NCBI RefSeq assembly: GCF_032842345.1
Contig: NZ_WBKO01000001.1
Coordinates: 558,001 to 622,000, forward strand
DNA length: 64,000 nucleotides
From: Methanoculleus caldifontis
GTDB lineage: Archaea; Halobacteriota; Methanomicrobia; Methanomicrobiales; Methanoculleaceae
Direction of reading: 5' to 3'
A model generated the notes under the pieces. That model saw only the letters and a list, made by a program, of their open reading frames with translations. It was not told the origin of the DNA and made no database searches. Shown piece after piece: positions 34,230 to 41,013 of this stretch (the stretch's first letter is position 1; each line of letters begins with the position of its first letter). The translations under genes were made by a program, and so were the position numbers.

Positions 34230-34784
34230 TCAAGTTGCACCGCATAGACGCATCCACCTTGAGAGATCCGTTTGAGGACCAAGGATCAACTCCGGCGGAG
34301 AAAAGAATATCGTGAACTTCACCGGGATATTCTCAATTCCTATCTCCCTTGCCCGCCCGTCAAGCATCGTATACACTGCCTCTATTGAAGGAACGTTCTT
34401 TGGCGGAGGTGGACCGCTCCAGATACTCACCCGGAGATACCCGTCAACGTCGTAGCCGAAACCGATAAGAGACCCGTTGGGATAGAGATAGCGTTCCCGT
34501 ATCTGATCTCCTATGACGGTGGTGAAGTTCTCCAGGTCCGGGTACGACGCAGTTTTTCCGCCCTTCGAGAAGGGAAGCCCTCCGAGCGTGATGATAACGG
34601 GCTCCCTTCTGTTCAGACTGACCTTTAGGAGCTCAACGTCATTTTCGGTGAATATTGGTTGCAATGATTGGAATCCCCCGACCAACGTTGCAGACCCCTG
34701 ATCGTGGAGACCTTCCGAGAGATACAACCCTGTGGAGAGGCTAATCACAAAAACAAAAATTATTGGGATCGAGAGGTTACTCAT
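34230..34784 (-). CDS. Stand-alone propeptide-like protein, probable partner/inhibitor of the adjacent protease
   Basis: 184 residues, N-terminal signal or anchor (~5-24). Residues ~95-165 (YLYPNGSLIGFGYDVDGYLR, then YTMLDGRAREIGIENIPVKF) align with the pro-region of the protease encoded just upstream (YLYPDGPIIGFGYDIEGYVG, CTMLNEEASKSGIEDVPVKV). The catalytic domain is absent. It starts 13 nt after the protease stop. Pro-regions of streptogrisin-type proteases act as folding chaperones and tight inhibitors, so a protective or maturation role is inferred. Confidence 0.72.
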   Translation of the reverse strand: MSNLSIPIIFVFVISLSTGLYLSEGLHDQGSATLVGGFQSLQPIFTENDVELLKVSLNRREPVIITLGGLPFSKGGKTASYPDLENFTTVIGDQIRERYLYPNGSLIGFGYDVDGYLRVSIWSGPPPPKNVPSIEAVYTMLDGRAREIGIENIPVKFTIFFSPPELILGPQTDLSRWMRLCGAT

Positions 34785-34797
34785 ATGTAATGCAGCC

Positions 34798-35928
34798 TCA
34801 ACCAGTTATTGGAAGAACGCCTAGTTCACTCTGCACACCAGACACTGGTGAAAAGTAATTTTCACCGTTAAAACTACCGGAGTAAAGTCCTACAACAATC
34901 CTATCATGATCCGGTTCAACATGGTAAACTGGTGCTCCACTATCTCCATTTGTAGCACTGAATGAAGCAAAGTGCTGATTGTAGAGATATTTCTTTGTAC
35001 CGCCGTCAAATACAATGTCCTTCCGTATAGTCACCCCCGATGTCGTACCTGTAACGGCTCCAGATTTGTAAACGGACAATCCTACTCCACAGTCAGCATA
35101 ATAGCCTTTCACAGTTTCCTGTACCCCTCCACTACCATAGATTTTTGCCGCAACGTTACTATATGGAACCCAAGCTGCGTCTGCATAGGAACTTTGACTC
35201 GGCCACTGAGTGTCAGCGGCCACCGTACCAACGGTATTTGATGCACTTACACTTGGTTGGTATATTGTTTCTCCAACACCATCGGAGCAATGTCCGGCAA
35301 TAACGTAACCAAGGGTTCCAGCAGTGTTTTGAGCAGCCCAACCAATTGTTCCAGTTCCAGTTGAACTGCCTAAGATCGCCTGCATCTGCACTCCTCCAAT
35401 CACGGGACGGAATCTGTCGCTTGCACTGTGAAGTACCAGGCTGTCAGGGTCGACAGATCTAACCTTGACGGGGACATCTTCTATCCCTGATTTACTTGCT
35501 TCTTCATTCAGCATTGTGCAGATCTCGTTCACTGCAATATCTGCTTTATCCTGAGAATATCCCTCCACAACACCGATTCCGACATACCCTTCAATATCAT
35601 ACCCAAAACCGATGATGGGACCGTCTGGGTAAAGGTAGGGTTTTACAGAGTCGAACATGTCGCTCGTGAGGTTGTCCAAGACATTATACCATGCACGTCG
35701 ATGCTGTGCGTCTTTGAACTCCGGCAGATAGCCACGCTTATCAATGACGTTCTCTTTCGATTTGAGGAACTCAATGGCCGTCATGTACTCATTACTTGTA
35801 AGTTCCCCACGTTCGGTGTCTATACCATACTCATCGGCAACCGGGTTCGCAGAAGCAAATCCCAGACAGGCCGTCACTGTCAGCATGAGTATAACAAATG
35901 CTGGCAGGAATTGCTGTTTTTTCTCCAT
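34798..35928 (-). CDS. Secreted chymotrypsin-fold serine protease (streptogrisin-like, S1)
   Basis: 376 residues: signal peptide (~1-27, ending GFASA-NP), pro-region (~30-170), catalytic domain (~175-376). The triad is visible: His in GYVIAGHCSDG, Asp in SSYADAAWVPY, Ser in TNGDSGAPVYH. Additional cysteines may form disulfides. Such proteases are common in actinobacteria and haloarchaea but unusual in methanogens. Strong GAGGTGA overlaps the end of the preceding 34-residue ORF. The gene is conspicuously AT-richer than its surroundings, which suggests acquisition by transfer. Confidence 0.88.
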   Translation of the reverse strand: MEKKQQFLPAFVILMLTVTACLGFASANPVADEYGIDTERGELTSNEYMTAIEFLKSKENVIDKRGYLPEFKDAQHRRAWYNVLDNLTSDMFDSVKPYLYPDGPIIGFGYDIEGYVGIGVVEGYSQDKADIAVNEICTMLNEEASKSGIEDVPVKVRSVDPDSLVLHSASDRFRPVIGGVQMQAILGSSTGTGTIGWAAQNTAGTLGYVIAGHCSDGVGETIYQPSVSASNTVGTVAADTQWPSQSSYADAAWVPYSNVAAKIYGSGGVQETVKGYYADCGVGLSVYKSGAVTGTTSGVTIRKDIVFDGGTKKYLYNQHFASFSATNGDSGAPVYHVEPDHDRIVVGLYSGSFNGENYFSPVSGVQSELGVLPITG

Positions 35929-35937
35929 TTCTTCACC

Positions 35938-36042
35938 TCAGTCACGATTGGCATCCGTAGCCATCGCCGGCACCATCATCACACCCACCAGCAGCACTGC
36001 GAAAAGCAGGGGAAGTGCCCGCGTTCCAATCTTTCTGCTCAT
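35938..36042 (-). CDS. 34-residue ORF that is almost only a signal peptide
   Basis: It begins MSRKIGTRALPLLFAVLLVG and ends VPAMATDANRD: a basic n-region, a hydrophobic core, an AMA-type cleavage site and a six-residue tail. The stop is 9 nt before the protease ATG and its ATG overlaps the stop of the 29-residue ORF (ATGA). It may be a secreted heptapeptide-scale product, a translational coupler, or the remnant of a larger exported gene. Confidence 0.55.
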   Translation of the reverse strand: MSRKIGTRALPLLFAVLLVGVMMVPAMATDANRD

Positions 36043-36128
36043 TTGCTTTCCTCTGATAACTTCCCCGGAGGCAGGTGAAGCATACTTTCAAGTACACAGG
36101 GCACGTACACTCTTTTGCCTCCGGGCAT
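36039..36128 (-). CDS. 29-residue leader ORF, homologous to the one at 33932
   Basis: MPGGKRVYVPCVLESMLHLP then PGKLSEESK, ending ATGA-overlapped with the signal-peptide ORF. Homologous in frame to the 33932-34027 ORF. The flanks CCCGGAGGCA (36115-36124) and TGCCTCCGGGG (36064-36074) are complementary, so the transcript can fold into a long-range stem over the ORF. Coding versus structural role is unresolved. Confidence 0.45.
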   Translation of the reverse strand: MPGGKRVYVPCVLESMLHLPPGKLSEESK

Positions 36129-36214
36129 GCAGGACGTTCACCCATCCGATTCGCTCTTGGCCGGGTGGACCGCCCTGCGCTTCGGGATACCGGTCCCGGT
36201 ACCCATATGTGAGA

Positions 36215-36300
36215 AATCAACGTTCTGCTATAAACGATTTCTGTCGATCCTCTCTACACGTTGAGACTGTTCGATCCATTTTGCTTCCGAAAACATCCCG
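36215..36300 (-). promoter_or_regulatory. Shared envelope promoter repeat, copy D (protease operon)
   Basis: Minus strand: AGCAAAATGGATCGAAC, then CAACGT, GTAGA-N6-CGACAG-N6-TTTATA, then GCAGAACGTTGATTTCTCA. The predicted start near 36204 gives a leader of about 76 nt before the 29-residue ORF. It drives 36039, 35938, protease 34798 and 34230. The upstream extension is near-identical to copy B for about 70 bp. Confidence 0.87.
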
Positions 36301-36498
36301 CAGTCGACCGGGAACTCACACTGCGCCGACCGATAATAAATCCCCGCGGCAAAGGGAAAATCGATACCGGATATCGTATCCACGTCACAGACGCCTATTT
36401 TGCAGGAGGGCCCGGCACCAGCGCCCACCCCGATCGACAGGCCCCCTCCACCATTGCTCGACACCGATTCCCGGGCGGCCAGCCTGCCCCAACCGGAG
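36301..36498. other. Spacer between divergent promoter copies D and H
   Basis: About 200 bp between two divergent copies of the repeat. Open frames run through it but no start, ribosome site or family is convincing, and any minus-strand frame would run into the promoter D boxes. I see no gene here. Confidence 0.5.
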
Positions 36499-36531
36499 AA
36501 CGTGTAGAGAGGATCGACAGAAAACTTAAGT
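36499..36531 (+). promoter_or_regulatory. Shared envelope promoter repeat, copy H
   Basis: Plus strand: ACGTGTAGAGAGGATCGACA then GAAA; this 24-nt stretch is identical to that of divergent copy D. The TATA position differs (CTTAAGTG instead of TTTATA), and the downstream GGAACGTTGA block is absent. The start codon at 36563 is about 35 bp from the TATA. The identity of the upstream boxes despite the different core promoter marks them as the conserved, presumably regulatory, part. Confidence 0.8.
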
Positions 36532-36562
36532 GGGCATATTTGAGAAGTTCTCCCGTGGTACG

Positions 36563-36997
36563 ATGACATACAACCGCATCTTTGCACTGGTGCTTGCACT
36601 GGTCCTGATGGTGCCGCCGGCTTTTGCCGGAGGCAGCGAATGTGGCGTGAACACCGCTTCGGAAGAGGAGAGCCCGGCAGGCGATGCTGGGATACATGCA
36701 ATTTACCTCATACAGCAGGGAGAGACACACTATCACAACACGTACGCACCTCCAGGCAGCTCAACGCTGTTTGTGAACCTGGACTGGTTCGTCCCCCAGC
36801 AGTCGTTGACGCTGAAGATCATCTCGCCGAGCGGAAGCACGTACGCCTACTATCACGACACCGATCTGGATGGCCATAAAGACGCACAGATCCGCACGGG
36901 GATCACCTCGCCGGAGGCCGGAACATGGCGGTTCCAGGTCTATGGAGAAATAGTACGGGGCACGCAGGATTATACATTTGAAGCCACGGCGGGATAA
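36563..36997 (+). CDS. Small secreted protein with PPC-like beta domain
   Basis: 144 residues from ATG 36563. Signal peptide ~1-24 (MTYNRIFALVLALVLMVPPA-FAGG). The mature part is beta-rich: THYHNTYAPPGSSTLFVNLD, QQSLTLKIISPSGSTYAYYH, EAGTWRFQVYGEIVRGTQDY. This resembles bacterial pre-peptidase C-terminal (PPC) or proprotein-convertase P-like domains. YYHDTDLDGHKDAQI may bind calcium. The regulator gene 37038 follows 40 bp downstream with its own promoter. Confidence 0.75.
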   Translation: MTYNRIFALVLALVLMVPPAFAGGSECGVNTASEEESPAGDAGIHAIYLIQQGETHYHNTYAPPGSSTLFVNLDWFVPQQSLTLKIISPSGSTYAYYHDTDLDGHKDAQIRTGITSPEAGTWRFQVYGEIVRGTQDYTFEATAG

Positions 36998-37008
36998 ATC
37001 ACATATTT

Positions 37009-37016
37009 TTTATACT
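37009..37016 (+). promoter_or_regulatory. TATA box of the membrane-anchored regulator gene
   Basis: TTTTTATA, centred 26 bp before ATG 37038, predicts a leaderless mRNA and fixes this start. Transcription can therefore be independent of the secreted protein gene upstream. Confidence 0.6.
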
Positions 37017-37037
37017 TCCGGCCGCCTGTTCTTCTTA

Positions 37038-37772
37038 ATGTCGAATCCACTCCCTCTCGTGAGGAGCACACTGCTCTTCATCGTCTTCCTGTCCGCAATA
37101 ACCCCAGGGAGCGCTGTTGGCACCGGAAACAGCGAATGGGAGTTTCCGGAGGCGATATCGGACGATACGACCCCGGAATATATCTGGAATGTGCCCCTGA
37201 AACTGGTCCTGCTCGACTTTGTCTTCATGACCGCTCCCCTGCTCTTCCTCCCGGTCCAGTTCCTTATAGCAGCAGCGGCATGGCTCTGGCTCGGGCATAG
37301 AAGAATCTCCCGAAAGAATGCCCTCGATCATGATACCCGTCGTGCGGCGTACCTCTGCATCCGGGAGAATCCTGGAATTAACCATGCTACCCTCTCACGC
37401 ATGCTGGGGGTTAACATTGGAACGCTCCGGTACCACCTCGCAACCCTCTGCGAGACGGGAAAGATTCTCGCGGAGCGCGACCACGGACAGTTGCGGTATT
37501 ACGCGAACGGCAGGGCAGCCCGTGAAGGAGAGGGCTACCCCCTCAACGGGACACGGAAGCAGATCCTCGATCTCCTCGCACAGGACCCTGGAATGATGCG
37601 AAAAGAAGTTGCATCCGCGCTCGGTATCGCCGGCGCATCGGTGACATGGCATATGGCGCTGCTCATCCGGGAGGGGGCCGTACGGAGCGAGAGAGACGGA
37701 AGGATGATGCGCTACTTCCCCCGGCGGGATGTCGTATCCCGGGCAGATAGGGGCGTGGACGTAACCGGTTAG
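37038..37772 (+). CDS. Membrane-anchored double winged-helix regulator
   Basis: 244 residues. Signal-like TM (~7-28), a short outside loop, a second TM (~62-92, MTAPLLFLPVQFLIAAAAWL), then two cytoplasmic winged-helix domains: ~105-165 (NPGINHATLSRMLGVNIGTL) and ~180-235 (DPGMMRKEVASALGIAGASV), both ArsR/MarR-like. This arrangement could pass an envelope signal to DNA. Encoded in the middle of the shared-promoter operons, it is my best candidate for the factor acting on the repeat. Confidence 0.82.
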   Translation: MSNPLPLVRSTLLFIVFLSAITPGSAVGTGNSEWEFPEAISDDTTPEYIWNVPLKLVLLDFVFMTAPLLFLPVQFLIAAAAWLWLGHRRISRKNALDHDTRRAAYLCIRENPGINHATLSRMLGVNIGTLRYHLATLCETGKILAERDHGQLRYYANGRAAREGEGYPLNGTRKQILDLLAQDPGMMRKEVASALGIAGASVTWHMALLIREGAVRSERDGRMMRYFPRRDVVSRADRGVDVTG

Positions 37773-37827
37773 GTCTTCATCACCCGGGAGCAGGGTGACC
37801 AAAGCCCGGCTTCGGATGCCGGTCAAT

Positions 37828-38511
37828 TTACCCATAGACTACGGACCCGGCCCCCGCGATATCCTGCCGGGTGAACGCAATAATACAGTCGGGAAGTTCT
37901 CCCGGAGACGGCGGAGACCCCCGGTGGGGAGTGATCGTGATGGTGTACCAACGTGCATCCGGGCCGAACGTCACCTCTTTTACCGGGCGGAACACCCCGT
38001 TCGAGACCTCGTAGAGCCTCCCCCGGGTCTCGTCGTATTGGTCCCCGTACGCGTTCACACTCACAAGAAGCCTCATACCCCGCTCCCGGAAGGAGAGATC
38101 CTCCAGAGCGATGGCGTCGACCTCCCGTAAGAGGGCGAGGGGGTGCACCCCCTGCACGGGAAACTCAAGTTTCTGCGATTTGATAGTCACGGTTCCGCCC
38201 GGCCCCACATACGCCTCGTAGGCGTGCTGCTCGCCGCCCTCCTCCCCGTAGAAGAAGAGCCATATCACCCGGACCACACCGTCTCCGGCGAGATCGACTT
38301 CCAGCCGTCGCAGTACCGCCGACTCGTTCTCGACGCCGGTCTCCCCAACGGCGATATCCCAGAGGTCCAGGACGGCCGGGTTGTATGCCGGAGAATTCAG
38401 GCAAGTTACATTCTCGATGCGGGTAACGTCCGGGGCCTCCGGCAGGACGAAGAAGTGCATGCAGGCATAGATGAGCGTTATTCCCACGACAACGGCAAGG
38501 AGCGGTCTCAT
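37828..38511 (-). CDS. Membrane-anchored exported protein, unknown function
   Basis: 227 residues from ATG 38511 (MRPLLAVVVGITLIYACMHF); GTG 38541 is an in-frame alternative. One N-terminal TM, then an outside domain with paired beta strands (EVDLAGDGVVRVIWLFFYGE, HAYEAYVGPGGTVTIKSQKL). No family recognised. Convergent with the regulator gene at 37038; no copy of the shared promoter is seen before it. Confidence 0.68.
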   Translation of the reverse strand: MRPLLAVVVGITLIYACMHFFVLPEAPDVTRIENVTCLNSPAYNPAVLDLWDIAVGETGVENESAVLRRLEVDLAGDGVVRVIWLFFYGEEGGEQHAYEAYVGPGGTVTIKSQKLEFPVQGVHPLALLREVDAIALEDLSFRERGMRLLVSVNAYGDQYDETRGRLYEVSNGVFRPVKEVTFGPDARWYTITITPHRGSPPSPGELPDCIIAFTRQDIAGAGSVVYG

Positions 38512-38699
38512 AATCGAAGTCCCCGGCCAGGTGAGATGCACGGCCTAAACCAGTAATGGGGTTGTCTGCCCTTGAAATTTTCGAGATCGGGCATCGGTTC
38601 CGGGGTTTCCTTCGCTATCGTATACACGAGGTTCGTGCGGATGGATATCCGGCGACCGCTCGTGAGAGAGGGGGCCGTGCGCCCCGGTCGCTTCGTACC

Positions 38700-38762
38700 A
38701 TCGAGAGAAAAAGATCGAAACCCCAACGTGTAGACGATCATGACAGAGAACGTTTATAGGAG
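38700..38762 (+). promoter_or_regulatory. Shared envelope promoter repeat, copy F
   Basis: Plus strand: AGATCGAAACCCCAACGT, then GTAGA-N6-TGACAG-N6-TTTATA (GAGAAC spacer), then GGAGAGGATCGATTTCTCC. TATA to ATG 38832 is about 76 bp. The remaining gap 38512-38699 has no recognisable gene; a GTATAC palindrome near 38616 is the only other structure. Confidence 0.85.
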
Positions 38763-38831
38763 AGGATCGATTTCTCCTTCATCGATACCGAAACCGGACG
38801 GGTGAGTGCCGTCGTCCGGGGAGGAGGGAAC

Positions 38832-39380
38832 ATGCCGACAGGGATATCACAGGAAACGATCTTCTCCGGCCCACGGCGCCGTTTTCAGCAACTCAATGAA
38901 AAGCCGTTGCGCGACGATCTCGTATTCTACTTCGCGATCGTCGCCGCCGTATCGGTCCTATTCATGGCGCTACCCCTCCTTACGGGAGAGGCGGTGGATA
39001 TTGACGGAATGCACCGGATCTGGTTTATCGCGGCAGGCACCCTTATCACCCTGATGCAGGGCCTGATAAACGGGAGCGTCGCCCTCCTCGCGGTCAGCCT
39101 CGTCGAGCACTTCTTCCTGCTCTTCGTCGACGTCCACAGGGAGTTTGAGAAGACGATGAAGTCGACGGTCTACGCCCTGTCACCGCTCATCCTCTTCTCC
39201 TGGGCGGTCCTCCTGGGGGTTCCGTTTGCCGGCCTGCTGCTCCTCGTCTGGTTCTGCCTGTTGACCTACTTCGGCGTACGGGTATTTCACGAGAAATCGA
39301 AGGACCGGGCCGTCTTCGTCGCACTTGCAACCGGTGTGGTCCTCGCATACTACCTCCATCGCGCGGTGGGAATCGTATAA
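38832..39380 (+). CDS. Five-TM membrane protein (Yip1-like topology)
   Basis: 182 residues from ATG 38832 after GGAGGAGGGAA. Residues ~1-25 are cytoplasmic and polar (ISQETIFSGPRRRFQQLNEK), followed by about five TM helices with short loops. Length and layout resemble Yip1-domain proteins (compare 57626-58282) but no motif is decisive. First gene of the promoter-F unit. Confidence 0.7.
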   Translation: MPTGISQETIFSGPRRRFQQLNEKPLRDDLVFYFAIVAAVSVLFMALPLLTGEAVDIDGMHRIWFIAAGTLITLMQGLINGSVALLAVSLVEHFFLLFVDVHREFEKTMKSTVYALSPLILFSWAVLLGVPFAGLLLLVWFCLLTYFGVRVFHEKSKDRAVFVALATGVVLAYYLHRAVGIV

Positions 39381-39392
39381 CCGGTGGCGATC

Positions 39393-39593
39393 ATGAACTG
39401 CAACCACCTGTCGCTCTTATGGAAACTCCTGCTGGTCCTTGCCGCAGTCGTCCTCGGGGTCAACTTCTACCAGGATATCATCCTGCACGGCCGGCCTGAC
39501 GCCCTTACCCGGTGGCTGTTTCCCATCCTGCTGTTTGGCAGCATCATCGTGCAGATCGCAAGCAGGCGATGCGAGGAGAAGCAATCGGGCTGA
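39393..39593 (+). CDS. Small two-TM membrane protein
   Basis: 66 residues from ATG 39393 (MNCNHLSLLWKLLLVLAAVV), with GGTGG upstream; GTG 39384 is an alternative. Two hydrophobic helices (~10-27, ~42-58) joined by YQDIILHGRPDALTRW. No family recognised. It follows the five-TM gene by 12 nt and belongs to its transcript. Confidence 0.65.
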   Translation: MNCNHLSLLWKLLLVLAAVVLGVNFYQDIILHGRPDALTRWLFPILLFGSIIVQIASRRCEEKQSG

Positions 39594-39679
39594 ACACTAC
39601 GCCGTGGAGGACCCCTTCTACCGCCGGCCGGCACCCCGGCCCTTCGACCTCTCGGAGAGATTGCCGCCCGCTCGGGGGC

Positions 39680-39752
39680 AGAACGGATCAAGGCGCCTTG
39701 ACATGTAGACGATCGTGACAGAAATCGTTTATAGAGGAACGTTGACTTCTCA
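39680..39752 (+). promoter_or_regulatory. Shared envelope promoter repeat, copy G
   Basis: Plus strand: GCAGAACGGATCAAGG, then ACAT, GTAGA-N6-TGACAG-N6-TTTATA, then GAGGAACGTTGACTTCTCA. It matches copies B and C closely although it lies on the opposite strand. About 62 bp separate the TATA box from ATG 39793. Confidence 0.88.
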
Positions 39753-39792
39753 CGCAGGGCTGCGGAGGGAACCCGGCCCACGGCGTGATACA

Positions 39793-40338
39793 ATGCAGAA
39801 CATCTCTCTTCCCCGGCGCCGGCTATCCCCGGCGATCCCGCCGCTCGTCGCGGTCGCGGCGTGCACAGCCTGGGCACTTGTCGCCGTGACCGTCTCCGGG
39901 ACCCCGGGGCCGGCGCCGCCATCCGTCCTCCCCGTCTTCATCCTCGCGATCCTCACCATTGCCGTCGCGGGAGCCGCGACACCGCTCCCGCTCATCAAAG
40001 GCGCCGTTCCTATCCGGAGGCAGCGGCAGGCGATGCTCGTCGCCGTTGCAGCCTCGTTCCCGTTCGTCGCCGCCCTCCTGATAAACCCGGACCGGTGGCC
40101 GGGCGGGTCCGCCCCACTGATCGCGGGCAGGGTGCCGGTCTTCGGGTGGCTCTTCGATGGCGTCATGGGCGTCCTGCCGCTCGGGGTGGATACGCCTGCA
40201 TACAAACTGGCCTTCTCCGCGCTCACAGACCTCGGGTTCTATCTCGAGTGCGTGCTGATCGCCGCGGTTATCTACGTTGCTCTCCGGATAGTCGCCGGCC
40301 AGGGGATCCGGAGAGAAGACCGGGTAGAGGAGGGGTAG
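39793..40338 (+). CDS. Four-TM membrane protein, unknown
   Basis: 181 residues from ATG 39793. TM helices at about 14-34, 42-62, 78-98 and 147-168; a loop VFGWLFDGVMGVLPLGVDTP lies outside the third. No family recognised. First gene under promoter G and followed 2 nt later by a six-TM gene, so the two may form a complex. Confidence 0.68.
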   Translation: MQNISLPRRRLSPAIPPLVAVAACTAWALVAVTVSGTPGPAPPSVLPVFILAILTIAVAGAATPLPLIKGAVPIRRQRQAMLVAVAASFPFVAALLINPDRWPGGSAPLIAGRVPVFGWLFDGVMGVLPLGVDTPAYKLAFSALTDLGFYLECVLIAAVIYVALRIVAGQGIRREDRVEEG

Positions 40339-40340
40339 GA

Positions 40341-40931
40341 ATGGCCCTGGAGAGACAAACCCTCGCACTCGCCCTCACCGCGGCCCACTTCATCGCCGTC
40401 CCCGTGGTCGGCGGGTATGCCCGGCTCGCCGCCCCGCCCGGTCAGTCCGCACACCTGGTTGCAGAACTCTCGCCGGTGCTCCTCCTCTTCTGTGCCGCCT
40501 CCCTCGCAGGAGTGGTACTCTTCGCCGTCACCGTGCGGGAGGAAGAGGGCAGGTGGTGGGCGGCGATACCCCTCGCAGGGCTCCTTCTCTCGCTCGCCGT
40601 CTTCGGGCCGTCGCCCTGGTCCTCCGGGCTCAGCCTGCTCGCGACCGTGCTCCTCGCCCCGGCGGTCTTCGTTCTCCTGCTCGGAGCGCTCCCGCTCGAG
40701 AGGGGATCGACGGCATGGTTCGCGGCCATTGAGGCAGCATTCATCAGCATCCCCGGCCTGCTCTGGGCATACGGCCTCTTCCTCGCCCCGCCGCTTCCGG
40801 CAAACATCAGGGTCGACTCGCCGTCGCTCTACGAGTTCGCCGGAGCAGCCTACATCCACGCCGGGCTCCTGTGCCTCGGCATCCTGCTTCTCGTCCTCGC
40901 CTGGCGGCAGACCACGGCACACCGCCCATAA
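40341..40931 (+). CDS. Six-TM membrane protein, unknown
   Basis: 196 residues from ATG 40341 after GAGGAGGGG. Six hydrophobic helices; the loop between the last pair reads PPLPANIRVDSPSLYEFAGA. No conserved charged residues inside the helices that would suggest a transporter. Co-transcribed with 39793. Confidence 0.68.
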   Translation: MALERQTLALALTAAHFIAVPVVGGYARLAAPPGQSAHLVAELSPVLLLFCAASLAGVVLFAVTVREEEGRWWAAIPLAGLLLSLAVFGPSPWSSGLSLLATVLLAPAVFVLLLGALPLERGSTAWFAAIEAAFISIPGLLWAYGLFLAPPLPANIRVDSPSLYEFAGAAYIHAGLLCLGILLLVLAWRQTTAHRP

Positions 40932-41013
40932 AATCCCATGTAACGGCATCTCCCGCCGGCGATCCATTTAGAGAATTATTTCAGAGCGGAGGCTCCATAC
41001 TCCTCGAACAGCA

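Noticed and set aside
36228-36701. Minus-strand open frame between divergent promoters D and H
   Set aside because: It would cover the conserved promoter boxes of both copies and the signal-peptide region of the gene at 36563; no ribosome site or family.
38556-38759. 67-codon open frame upstream of 38832
   Set aside because: Runs through promoter copy F and has no coding signature.
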